The notes under the pieces: model-generated | Told to the model about the DNA's origin: nothing | What the model saw: the letters and a program-made list of their open reading frames with translations, nothing else | The model's database searches: none | NCBI GenBank assembly: GCA_903835185.1 | Contig: CAILLX010000096.1 | Location: 1 to 49,189, forward strand | From: an uncultured bacterium | GTDB lineage: Bacteria > Cyanobacteriota > Vampirovibrionia > Obscuribacterales > Obscuribacteraceae | Direction of reading: 5' to 3' | DNA length: 49,189 bases | Position numbers and translations under genes: made by a program | Shown here: positions 34,165-42,625 of the stretch, piece by piece | How positions within the stretch are numbered: position 1 is the first letter of the stretch | How the letters are laid out: each line of letters starts with the position of its first letter

Positions 34165-36021
34165 ATGCCGCCACAGATTACAGATACACCACACAACAAG
34201 CATGTCAACAGATCCGGGCGACAGCCCCGTTCTCCTTTGTGGCGCCTTCGGGTATGGCAACTAATCCTCCTGACAGGAGCAGCAATCATTGCAGGGAGAC
34301 TTTATTATCTCCAAATTGTCAAGGGTCCGGAGCTGGCGCGCCGCGCTGCTGAGCAGAGACAGCAGAACCGCCTGCTTGTCCATAGAGGGGCAATAACAGA
34401 CCGGCATGGACTACCGCTGGCAATTGATACTACCCGGTATGACGTTTATGTTCACCCTGACCTGCTCAAAGTACCTCGGGAGGAGGCAGCAACAACACTT
34501 GCTGACATTACTCACCAGGATGCGTCCAGAATGCTGCACCTGCTTTCAGCAGGATATCCTGTGGCTACAATTGCTCGACATTTAGGAAGAGAAGAGGTCG
34601 ATGAGCTACAAGCGCTTAACTGGCCAGGAGTCGACCTTGTACCGCGACCTTTCAGACATTATCCGGAAGGCAAACTGGCCTCGCACATATTAGGGTATGT
34701 CAATCTGGACACTCATGGACAGGGCGGTGTTGAGCAAGCTGAAGAGGCGCTCTTGAAGAATACCGGTTCGGTGAACAAACCGCAGCTTGATGGGCGCGGC
34801 AGACCAATACTAATCTCTGACGTTGGTCCCATTATGGAGATTACCCCGCCGCTAGGCAGGCAGGTCGAACTTACAATAGACAATTATCTGCAACACCTGT
34901 CCGAAAAAGAGCTGACAGCTATGTGCCTGCACTCTCACGCTTTGCGGGGAACAGCGCTATTAGCCGACCCGACCACTGGAGAGCTTCTCGCCTGGGCTAA
35001 TTATCCTAATTACGATCCAAATGACTATTCCAAATTTGCCTTTGAAGTGACTAAGAACTGGGCGATGGTTGATGTATACCAACCCGGTTCAACCTTCAAA
35101 ATCCTGACAGTTGCCTCCGCTCTCGATACAGGAGCAATCCGCCCCAACTCCACCTTTTACGATGGTGGCACTTTAGCAGTAGGCAACCGCACCATCCACA
35201 ATCACGATGGCGGACATGGAACGCTCGATCTTCTGCACCTGTTTATCCATTCGAGCAACGTGGCTGCAGCCCAGGTTGGTCTATCAATGACACCGGAACA
35301 GTTTTACGGCAAACTTTCAGACTTTGGCATCGGCAAGCAGACCGGCATCGATCTGCCTGGCGAATCTGCTGGACTGCTGCTTGACGCCAAGTACTGGCGC
35401 CCTATTGACCAGGCTACAACCGGCTTCGGTCAAGGAGCTGTTGCAGTAACACCGCTTCAGCTGGTGGCAGCTGTAGGTGCCCTGGCAAACGGCGGACTGC
35501 ATGTTCAACCTCACCTGATCAGGCGCATTTATGATCCCAAGACAGGTGTCACCGAGAAGTGGACAGAAGCACACAAGCACCAGGTGCTCACCAAAGCTAC
35601 AGCAGAGCTGGTCTCCAAACTTTTAGCACAAAATATTGAACTTGGTACACAACTGGCAGGTAAAGTGCCGGGCTATCGCGTTGCTGGCAAGACTGGCACT
35701 GCACAGAAGTCCATCCAGGGAGGTCGCGGCTATATGGCAGGACAAACTGTGGCATCCTTTATCGGCTTCTTGCCGGCCGAGAGCCCGCAGCTTCTCTGCC
35801 TGGTTGTTATCGACAGTCCACAAACTGACGGTCGCTGGGGAAACACAGTTGCCGGTCCGGTCTTTAACGCTATCTGCATCGAAGCAGCTCGCTATCTGGG
35901 GATTCCGCCTGCGGAGAAGGTCACCTCAGACACAAAGAGCAATCAACCTCTCACAACAAAGGCACCTTCAGTAATGTATGCCGACGAGACTGACAGGGAA
36001 CCTAAGCGTGCCGACAGATAA
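34165..36021 (+). CDS. ftsI: peptidoglycan transpeptidase FtsI (PBP2x/PBP3 class)
   Basis: 618 residues. A short cytoplasmic part and a membrane helix (about 27-47) lead to the class B PBP dimerisation region (RGAITDRHGLPLA) and the transpeptidase domain. The active-site motifs are complete: S309-x-x-K312 (PGSTFK), S363-S-N365 (HSSNVAA) and K509-T-G (AGKTGTAQ). It crosslinks septal peptidoglycan in the periplasm and is the target of beta-lactams. No C-terminal PASTA repeats are present. It lies 73 bp after ftsL, and its 3' end overlaps murJ slightly. Confidence 0.95.
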   Translation: MPPQITDTPHNKHVNRSGRQPRSPLWRLRVWQLILLTGAAIIAGRLYYLQIVKGPELARRAAEQRQQNRLLVHRGAITDRHGLPLAIDTTRYDVYVHPDLLKVPREEAATTLADITHQDASRMLHLLSAGYPVATIARHLGREEVDELQALNWPGVDLVPRPFRHYPEGKLASHILGYVNLDTHGQGGVEQAEEALLKNTGSVNKPQLDGRGRPILISDVGPIMEITPPLGRQVELTIDNYLQHLSEKELTAMCLHSHALRGTALLADPTTGELLAWANYPNYDPNDYSKFAFEVTKNWAMVDVYQPGSTFKILTVASALDTGAIRPNSTFYDGGTLAVGNRTIHNHDGGHGTLDLLHLFIHSSNVAAAQVGLSMTPEQFYGKLSDFGIGKQTGIDLPGESAGLLLDAKYWRPIDQATTGFGQGAVAVTPLQLVAAVGALANGGLHVQPHLIRRIYDPKTGVTEKWTEAHKHQVLTKATAELVSKLLAQNIELGTQLAGKVPGYRVAGKTGTAQKSIQGGRGYMAGQTVASFIGFLPAESPQLLCLVVIDSPQTDGRWGNTVAGPVFNAICIEAARYLGIPPAEKVTSDTKSNQPLTTKAPSVMYADETDREPKRADR

Positions 36022-37594
36022 TCAGATAGCTCAGTCTGGACTAGCAAAGATTTTCGGACTGGTAGCAATTCTCACTGTTCTTTCCAAGTTAGCCGGGCTG
36101 GCACGCGACATAGTCGTTTTGCAATATTTCGGAACTTCATATGTAAACGATGCATACAACTATGCTTATCTGCTCACAGGCAACATCCTTGTCTTATTCG
36201 GCGGGCTTGGCGGCCCGTTCCACTCAGCAACAGTAGCAATTTTAACTCCGCGCCGGAATGAAGCCGGAACTGGACGCCTGGTAGCACAAATTACAGTAGC
36301 CACAATAGCTGTTCTAGCAGTTGTCGCAGTTGTCGCCTGGTGGGCTGCCCCGTATTTAGTATCACTTATAGCTCCTTCCCCGGGACATACTTCCATATAC
36401 CGCCACCAGCTGTGGACTGAAACTGTCTCCCAGCTGCGGTTTATGCTGCCTATTGTGGCCATTACAGGAGTTGTCGGCATCTCATACGGCATCCTCAATG
36501 TTTATGGCAAGTTCTTCTGGCCATCTCTGTCTCCAGCCATAGCCAGTCTTGCCATAATAGTGGCAGTTCTCGGCTTTGCCGGAGTCGACGGAGGCACCTG
36601 CCTGGCTGTAGGCACTCTTGTTGGGGCTGTCGGGCAGATGGCAGCCCAACTGCCGGGCATAGTCAAGTCAGATCTTAAATGGGGTCTTTCCTGGGCTCCG
36701 CAACCAGGTCTGAAGGAATACTTCACTATGCTCTGGCCAGCAGTAATCAGCACTTCAGTAGGACAGCTCACTGTCTATGTAGACTGTTTTTTTACTTCGC
36801 AGCTACACGAAGGCTCATGGACAGCCATAGTCAATGCCAACCGCCTTATCCAGCTTCCGCTCGGCGTGCTCTTAACAGCCATGCTGGTACCTATTCTGCC
36901 TCGCTTCACAGAGCAGGTGACAGCCGGACGGATAGATGATCTCAAAGCAGAGTTCCTCCGCGCTCTGCGTTTTCTCTGGTTTCTCGCCTTGCCGCTGACA
37001 GCTCTGCTTTGCGCCTGTCCAAGCGAGATGATTCAGCTATTATTTCAGCGTGGGCATTTTGATCATCACTCAACCCAACTTGTCACTGAAGCACTCATTT
37101 TTATGGTGCCCTCAATCTTTTTCTATGTAGCACGTGATCTTATTACTCGCGTCTTTTATGCACACCAGGACTCAACCACTCCCTATCATGTAGCAATGCT
37201 TGCCATAGTAGTTAAAGCCATTCTGGATTGGTCGCTGGTAGGACCATTAGGCGTCGGTGGCATCTCTCTGGCAACTACACTTATCACCATCTTCAACTTG
37301 AGCCTTCTCGCCTTTTTCCTGAAGAAAAAGATTGGCAACCTCGGCTTTACTAAACTGACCCGTCCGCTGGCAGTAATGCTGACTGCCTCCACTGCCTGCG
37401 GAGCCACTGCTTACCTTCTTCAACATTATCTGGCTGCTCACATGCCATCGACCAGCTTTATCTATCTGGCTTCGTCACTTGCTATCTCCTGCCTGTCAGG
37501 GCTGCTTGCTTACGGTGTAATCTGCCTTGTCCTGAAGCTGGAAGAGCCGCTTGCACTCATCAAACGATCACCGTTGAGCAGGTTTATGCCATAG
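36008..37594 (+). CDS. murJ: lipid II flippase MurJ (MviN)
   Basis: About 528 residues from the GTG at 36008, which has AGGGA eight bases upstream and overlaps ftsI by 14 bases. An in-frame ATG at 35978 would add 10 residues but has no ribosome binding site. The protein is hydrophobic throughout, with about 14 membrane helices. It shows the MurJ hallmarks near the N-terminus (LSKLAGLARDIVV, GTSYVNDAYNYAYLL), NANRLIQLPLGVLLTAMLVPILPRF in the middle, and RVFYAHQDSTTPYHV. It moves lipid-linked peptidoglycan precursor across the membrane, supplying FtsI. Direct coupling of ftsI to murJ is less usual than ftsI-murE. Confidence 0.94.
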   Translation: MPTDNQIAQSGLAKIFGLVAILTVLSKLAGLARDIVVLQYFGTSYVNDAYNYAYLLTGNILVLFGGLGGPFHSATVAILTPRRNEAGTGRLVAQITVATIAVLAVVAVVAWWAAPYLVSLIAPSPGHTSIYRHQLWTETVSQLRFMLPIVAITGVVGISYGILNVYGKFFWPSLSPAIASLAIIVAVLGFAGVDGGTCLAVGTLVGAVGQMAAQLPGIVKSDLKWGLSWAPQPGLKEYFTMLWPAVISTSVGQLTVYVDCFFTSQLHEGSWTAIVNANRLIQLPLGVLLTAMLVPILPRFTEQVTAGRIDDLKAEFLRALRFLWFLALPLTALLCACPSEMIQLLFQRGHFDHHSTQLVTEALIFMVPSIFFYVARDLITRVFYAHQDSTTPYHVAMLAIVVKAILDWSLVGPLGVGGISLATTLITIFNLSLLAFFLKKKIGNLGFTKLTRPLAVMLTASTACGATAYLLQHYLAAHMPSTSFIYLASSLAISCLSGLLAYGVICLVLKLEEPLALIKRSPLSRFMP

Positions 37595-37661
37595 CTACTT
37601 CACGCTGAATTTTGAGCCCGTCAGTGTCGAGCTAACAGCAGCAGCTGTGAGCAAAAATAGC

Positions 37662-37695
37662 TTGCAAAGAGACCTGGCAAACGGGTATATATAAT
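37662..37695 (+). promoter_or_regulatory. possible promoter of the papain-like gene
   Basis: TTGCAA (37662-37667) is 18 bp from TATATA (37686-37691), which overlaps a perfect TATAAT (37690-37695). The start codon follows about 120 bp later, after a leader with no obvious structure. Confidence 0.4.
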
Positions 37696-37816
37696 GGCAA
37701 AGAGAGGACCCTACTGATACATCTTGTCAAGAGCCACCGGCAATTCAAGACAATGAAGCTGTATTGATCTCATTGTTCAGCCTGAGACCGTTAGAATCAC
37801 ACATCCGGGAATCATT

Positions 37817-39751
37817 ATGAGTGGTATCCACAAGCCTGGCGAGCATCTGCTCAATGAAAAAGCCGCTGTCGCAGGACACGGTTCTGAACACGTCGAAGAA
37901 ATTGCCCAGGAGATCTGGCGCCAGCGCCACAGCAGCAAATCAAGCACTGGGAAGATCAAGATATCCGAAGTGACAAATGGCAAGGTCAAGGAATACGAGC
38001 AAACCAATGACGCAAAAGTACAAGTTGAACGCAATAAACTCAACGAGTTAGCACGCAAGAAAATTAGCGATCCACTTGAGCTGGCTAAATTCCAGGCTGA
38101 TATGTCACTGTTTGAATCAAGATCAACACAGTTGGAGACTATCTACTCAACTCCACTGGAGACGCTCTATAAAAAGCAAGGACTGACTGCTAAAGACGCA
38201 GCCGAACCAGCCCACAGCGAGGCAACCAGAGAGGCTCATAATGAGATTGCCAGAACCTACCATCAGATTTCTCGGCTCCTGGAAGCAAAGGACAATCCAA
38301 ATGTTCCATACGACCAGCATCGCCGCACGCAAATTGCTGAGCAGGTTATCAGTCATGCTGCCAACCCAACTTTAATTGACCAGGGTAATCATCCTACCTG
38401 CAACGTCACAGCAGTAGAAGTGCGCAGCTATATCCGCACGCCGGCTGAAGCAGCCAGGCTGGTGGTTGATGTGTCCACCACCGGTGAGTATCTGACAACA
38501 GCAGATCACACAAAAGTAAAAATAGATCGCGCAAGCCTGGAACCAGACATAGAATCACAGCGGAACCCGCCGCCAGATGGCAGGCGAGGGCTGTCCAGTC
38601 AGGTTTTTCAGATTGCAGCAATCAATATTTATTACGCACATGAGAACAGTAAATCCAAACCGCCCGGGAAGCTGCGATACGAACAACACAGTCTGCCCAG
38701 TTCGAATCCTCTAGAGCTGCTTTACGGAAGCTATCGTGATCGTGTTGTGGATTACGCGACTAACCCGCCGCAAGAGAAGGAGGCAGGTATATCCAGAGCC
38801 GCCATGGCAAAACATTTCCTTGAGATTGGCAACCAGATATCTGGCGATAAGGATAAAGCTAGCGGCAAAGGTCCAACCGACTGGATTATCGGACACGCTG
38901 GTGCACGAGGCAGGGATACAACTGCTTATACCGGAATTGCCACGGAACAGGAGTTCCAGACCAAACTAGAGGAAGCCAAAAAAAATGGAAGACTCCCAAT
39001 CCTCATCGAAGTTTTCACAGGTAACGAACCGTTCCACACCGATTCAGGCTTCAGAACTGCCGGAGACTCTGGCGAATGGCATGTGGTCAATGTCACCAAT
39101 TATTATCCCGGGTCACCGGCGAAGGTATCAGTAGACAACAGCTGGGGCTCTTCAAGTGATCATAGCGGAGAACCAGGAAGCAAACCTCTAATGTCAGTTC
39201 ATGCCCTCTACATGACCATGCGCGAGCCAAATGATCCCGGGCATATTGCTGACCTGCGGATCGAAGTAGAAAACAATCGCAAGAACGGTGTCATTAATGA
39301 CGACAAGGTGCTTGATCTTCTCACTCTGCAAATGCAAAAAGGCGGCGTGGCAGACTACACTTGCCAGAACCAGCTACAGGAGTGGATGTTTAATCTTAAA
39401 AGACGCCTTGAAGAAAACCAAATCACCGATGACCAGTTCAGAAAACTCTCTTCTAGGGTTGCAGACGTGATGCACGACATGCACTGGCTACCATGGCACA
39501 GGCAATTTCAGTTGCTAGAAGCCGGGAGGCAAACAGCTCTTATGCCAAGAGAGCAATACATTACGCGACTGGCAGATGCACTGGTGGATATCAAAAAACA
39601 ACAACAGAAAGCTATCAAAAATGGTGTATTCACTGCCTCAAAAGAGCAACTGTTTGCAAGCGCAATAGAAGAGTACGGCAAGCTGTTCGATGAACTCACA
39701 CCAGATGGCCGGTCCGAAGTAAGAAGGCTGGTACAGAATCAGCTCAGTTAA
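37817..39751 (+). CDS. papain-fold cysteine peptidase-like protein
   Basis: 644 residues with no signal peptide or membrane helix. Residues 1-180 are charged and helical, with possible coiled coil at 55-160. The segment IDQGNHPTCNVTAVE provides Q189 and C195, matching the oxyanion-hole glutamine and nucleophile of the papain (C1) fold. GEWHVVNVTNYY provides H422, and VDNSWGSSSD provides N441 in the classic NSWG motif. The three lie in the papain order. The interval of about 225 residues between C and H is longer than in papain and suggests an insertion. The C-terminal 180 residues are helical. The substrate, activation and partner are unknown. It is monocistronic, convergent with the antiporter gene. 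Confidence 0.72.
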   Translation: MSGIHKPGEHLLNEKAAVAGHGSEHVEEIAQEIWRQRHSSKSSTGKIKISEVTNGKVKEYEQTNDAKVQVERNKLNELARKKISDPLELAKFQADMSLFESRSTQLETIYSTPLETLYKKQGLTAKDAAEPAHSEATREAHNEIARTYHQISRLLEAKDNPNVPYDQHRRTQIAEQVISHAANPTLIDQGNHPTCNVTAVEVRSYIRTPAEAARLVVDVSTTGEYLTTADHTKVKIDRASLEPDIESQRNPPPDGRRGLSSQVFQIAAINIYYAHENSKSKPPGKLRYEQHSLPSSNPLELLYGSYRDRVVDYATNPPQEKEAGISRAAMAKHFLEIGNQISGDKDKASGKGPTDWIIGHAGARGRDTTAYTGIATEQEFQTKLEEAKKNGRLPILIEVFTGNEPFHTDSGFRTAGDSGEWHVVNVTNYYPGSPAKVSVDNSWGSSSDHSGEPGSKPLMSVHALYMTMREPNDPGHIADLRIEVENNRKNGVINDDKVLDLLTLQMQKGGVADYTCQNQLQEWMFNLKRRLEENQITDDQFRKLSSRVADVMHDMHWLPWHRQFQLLEAGRQTALMPREQYITRLADALVDIKKQQQKAIKNGVFTASKEQLFASAIEEYGKLFDELTPDGRSEVRRLVQNQLS

Positions 39752-39764
39752 GTACAAGCTTAGC

Positions 39765-39784
39765 TGTCAGCACCCTGCCTGACA
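39765..39784. terminator. possible bidirectional terminator hairpin
   Basis: TGTCAG (39765-39770) and CTGACA (39779-39784) can pair over an 8-base loop in the 45-bp gap between the convergent papain-like and antiporter genes. No T-run follows, so function as a terminator is uncertain. Confidence 0.35.
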
Positions 39785-39796
39785 ACAAGCAGACGC

Positions 39797-40858
39797 TCAA
39801 ACTAGATAAAAAGCTGCAGCTAGAACAGCATAGACAGCAAGGAGTTGGACGCCTTCAAGCCAGTTGCTCTCGCCGTCGAGAACGATAAAAGAGAGAATAA
39901 TTACCGACACTACGACAGCCAATACTTCAACCGGTAAGAAGAAGAGGTTCATCGGCCGCCCGATAGCATGGCTGGCGAACACAAGTACCGGTGCCACAAA
40001 TAGAGCTATCTGAGCGCCCGATCCAAGAGCGATGTTGATAGCAAGATCCATTCTATTCTTCAACGCCATAAGGATAGCTGTACTGTGCTCAGCTGCATTA
40101 CCGACAATCGCCACAAGCACAATTCCAATAAACAGCTGTGTCATTCCCATCGCGTGAGCTGTAGCCTCTACAGCCCGGACAAGAATTTCGCTCAACACAA
40201 CCACTATCACTGTGGCAACAAAAAGAACTGCCGCAGACTTTTTGGCACTCCAACCTGTTACACCCATGGCCTCATCAGTTTCAGCTGATCGAACAACTCC
40301 ATATAAATGCTTATGAGTTTTCAAACTAAATAGAAGACTCAATAAATAGCTTACAAACAAAATACTTGAAATAGCCAGAGCAAGCCAGTGCTCACTGAAG
40401 TGACGCTCCGGCGGCATTGTGAAATGGAAGACTGCCGGCACAACCAGAGAGATAGCTGCTACCGCCAGAAGCGTGGCCGAGGTAGTTGCCGCAGTGCGAT
40501 TGAAAGTCTGCACCGGATACTTGAGCCCGCCGGCCAGTATGCTTCCGCCCAGGACCAACAGAGTATTGCCAATAATCGATCCAATAATCGAAGCCTTGAC
40601 AACTTCCTGCAACCCGGCACGCAAGGCGGCAAAGCCGATAATGAGCTCGCAAGCGTTGCCAAAAGTGGCATTAAGAAGAGCACCAGGGGCGTCTCCAATA
40701 CGCTCTGAAAGATGTTCGGTAGCCTTTCCCATAAGACCTGCCAGCGGAATAATTCCCAGACAGGCGCTAAAAAATGTAATTGCTGCCGGCCATCCCAAAT
40801 ACTGCGAGATGATAGGCACCGGAACAAAAATCAACAAATAGTTCAACAAATTGCTCAT
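39797..40858 (-). CDS. Ca2+/H+ antiporter (CaCA family, CAX type)
   Basis: 353 residues with about eleven membrane helices. The two inverted alpha repeats are recognisable: GNACELIIGFAALRAG (about 67-82) and GNAAEHSTAILMALKNRMDLA in the second half, with the acidic residue in each GNAxE that binds the cation. The length and the motifs fit bacterial CAX/ChaA/VCX exchangers, which expel Ca2+ in exchange for protons. The second-half SGAQIALFVAPVLV segment is also typical. The ATG has AGGA about seven bases upstream. Cys in place of Ala in the first motif is a mild deviation. Confidence 0.93.
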   Translation of the reverse strand: MSNLLNYLLIFVPVPIISQYLGWPAAITFFSACLGIIPLAGLMGKATEHLSERIGDAPGALLNATFGNACELIIGFAALRAGLQEVVKASIIGSIIGNTLLVLGGSILAGGLKYPVQTFNRTAATTSATLLAVAAISLVVPAVFHFTMPPERHFSEHWLALAISSILFVSYLLSLLFSLKTHKHLYGVVRSAETDEAMGVTGWSAKKSAAVLFVATVIVVVLSEILVRAVEATAHAMGMTQLFIGIVLVAIVGNAAEHSTAILMALKNRMDLAINIALGSGAQIALFVAPVLVFASHAIGRPMNLFFLPVEVLAVVVSVIILSFIVLDGESNWLEGVQLLAVYAVLAAAFYLV

Positions 40859-40891
40859 TATGTTTCCTGTCCGGTTGCTGCAGACATAGCC

Positions 40892-40920
40892 AATATATTA
40901 TGAGCGCTTTTTCGGCTCAA
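40892..40920 (-). promoter_or_regulatory. antiporter gene promoter
   Basis: On the minus strand TTGAGC (40915-40920) and TATATT (40892-40897) are separated by exactly 17 bp. The predicted start near 40885 leaves a leader of about 27 nt. The remaining part of this 321-bp divergent gap (40921-41179) is AT-rich and holds no gene. It must also contain the gdhA promoter, which was not identified with confidence. Confidence 0.5.
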
Positions 40921-41179
40921 CAATTGAGAAGCGATCCCAAGAGATAGAGCCTCACCACCTCATCACTTATAGATCCAACCACTTTACAAGCAGCTTTGTT
41001 GCAGCCGCTCCAGGCAAGCGCTGCTTAAGAAAACATAAAAACGCAACCACAAAAATATAGCACCCCAACGCTGTGCAGGCTTGCAGATACAGGGTTCTCG
41101 GCCATTTAATAAAGTGTTACTCTTTGGAACAATTCTACACATATTCGCTGCCAAAAAGGTAGCGAGGGAGGGTAACTAC

Positions 41180-42463
41180 ATGACGGCGGTTCAGTCTGTT
41201 GAAAGACCGACGATGGAGTGTGAAACCCAGCATTTCTTGATGGCTCAGCGCCAGCTCGATGAAATTGCTCAGGAAATGGGGCTGGATCCCGAGCTGCATG
41301 AGCGCTTGAGATATCCGAAGAGATCGCTCATCGTAACAATACCGGTCAGAATGGATAACGGCACTGTAAGGTCGTTTACCGGCTACCGTGTACAGCACGA
41401 TGTAACTCTCGGGCCAGCAAAAGGGGGAATCCGGTTCCATCCAGAGGTTAATCTGGGCGAAGTAGCTGCACTAGCCATGTTGATGACATGGAAGTGTTCA
41501 TTAATGGGGTTGCCATATGGCGGAGCCAAAGGCGGCATCCGTTGCGAACCCTGGAACTTATCGCTTGGTGAACAAGAAAGGCTGACAAGACGTTACACCT
41601 CTGAGATTATCAATCTCATCGGTCCTGACAAGGACATTCCTGCTCCTGATATGTACACCAACGAGCAGACGATGGCCTGGATTATGGACACGTACAGCAT
41701 CAATGTCGGTCACACAGTACCTTCAGTTGTTACCGGCAAGCCGGTCTCAATTGGCGGCTCCTTCGGTAGAACTGAAGCTACCGGACGCGGCGTCGCTTAC
41801 TGTGCACGGCGAGCTGTCAGCCATATCGGACTGAAGAAAGAGTCGCCAACAGTTGTAGTGCAGGGATTTGGCAATGTAGGCTCAATCACTGCCCGCCTGC
41901 TCCATGACACAGGTTATAAAATCATCGCTGTCTCGGACGTTCATAGCGGGCTTCACAACCCGAAAGGGATCGATATACCAAGACTCCAGGCTTATGTCAG
42001 CGAGATGGGCAAAGTTAAAGGATTCCCACATGCAGACGAAATCACCAACGCCGAACTACTAGGATTAGAGTGCGACGTGCTGGTCCCTGCTGCACTGGGC
42101 GATCAGATTAACGACCGTACAGTCAACAAGCTCAAATGCAAGATTGTTGTTGAAGGAGCCAATGGACCTACCAGTCCTGACGCTGACATGAAGCTGCATG
42201 AAGGCGGCATACTTGTTGTGCCTGATATTCTGGCCAACGCAGGCGGAGTAACCGTCAGCTACTTTGAATGGGTGCAAGGACTCATGCATCTTTTCTGGTC
42301 AGAAGAAGAGGTCAACAACAGGTTGGAGCAGATCATGGGCAGAGCCTGCGATCAGGTATTCGAAATGACCGTCAAGACTGGTCTACGACCGCGCATGTCG
42401 GCTCTGCGGATAGGAGTCGGACGCTTGGCAGAAGCGAAGCGCCTGCTGGGTCTCTATCCATAG
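41180..42463 (+). CDS. gdhA: glutamate dehydrogenase (hexameric, clade typical of bacteria)
   Basis: 427 residues from the ATG at 41180, which has GGGAGGGT about six bases upstream. An upstream in-frame ATG at 41081 is not preceded by such a site. The substrate lysines lie in GPAKGGIRFHPEV (K81), TWKCSLMGLPYGGAKGG (K105 and K117), and the catalytic aspartate is D157 in PAPDMYT. The Rossmann loop GFGNVGS (about 229-235) binds the cofactor, and the next acidic residue may favour NAD. The enzyme interconverts glutamate with 2-oxoglutarate and ammonium. Length matches the NAD-dependent bacterial enzyme. Two strong hairpins follow it. Confidence 0.95.
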   Translation: MTAVQSVERPTMECETQHFLMAQRQLDEIAQEMGLDPELHERLRYPKRSLIVTIPVRMDNGTVRSFTGYRVQHDVTLGPAKGGIRFHPEVNLGEVAALAMLMTWKCSLMGLPYGGAKGGIRCEPWNLSLGEQERLTRRYTSEIINLIGPDKDIPAPDMYTNEQTMAWIMDTYSINVGHTVPSVVTGKPVSIGGSFGRTEATGRGVAYCARRAVSHIGLKKESPTVVVQGFGNVGSITARLLHDTGYKIIAVSDVHSGLHNPKGIDIPRLQAYVSEMGKVKGFPHADEITNAELLGLECDVLVPAALGDQINDRTVNKLKCKIVVEGANGPTSPDADMKLHEGGILVVPDILANAGGVTVSYFEWVQGLMHLFWSEEEVNNRLEQIMGRACDQVFEMTVKTGLRPRMSALRIGVGRLAEAKRLLGLYP

Positions 42464-42498
42464 CAGCAGGCACAGCAGCTAGCTGAATTGCCTGCTGC
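42463..42498 (+). terminator. hairpin directly after gdhA
   Basis: A perfect 10-bp stem GCAGCAGGCA (42463-42472) / TGCCTGCTGC (42489-42498) begins at the gdhA stop codon. It encloses an internal palindrome CAGCTAGCTG (42476-42485). There is no T-run. Confidence 0.5.
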
Positions 42499-42514
42499 CG
42501 TTAACAGCACAACA

Positions 42515-42544
42515 CAAGACGGAGGGCCTCTGCCCTCCGTCTTG
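42515..42544. terminator. strong bidirectional terminator-like hairpin after gdhA
   Basis: A perfect 13-bp stem CAAGACGGAGGGC (42515-42527) / GCCCTCCGTCTTG (42532-42544) surrounds a CTCT loop. It is the strongest hairpin in the right half of the window. The usual T-run is missing (CTATCTTC follows), so termination efficiency is inferred from stem strength only. Confidence 0.75.
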
Positions 42545-42610
42545 CTATCTTCAGAAGCAAATTTGTTGCCGCCAGCGCAGAGGAGAACCACCGAAGCGCT
42601 ACAGAAGCCC

Positions 42611-42616
42611 TATAAT
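42611..42616 (+). promoter_or_regulatory. TATAAT box close to the PATAN gene start
   Basis: A perfect TATAAT lies only nine bases before the ATG at 42626, with no ribosome binding site in between and no -35 at the proper distance. As with rsmH, this would imply a transcript with almost no leader. Confidence 0.35.
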
Positions 42617-42625
42617 TAATAGGCT

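Noticed and set aside
35978-36007. Earlier ATG for murJ
   Set aside because: No ribosome binding site precedes it, while the GTG at 36008 has AGGGA at good spacing and gives a smaller overlap with ftsI.
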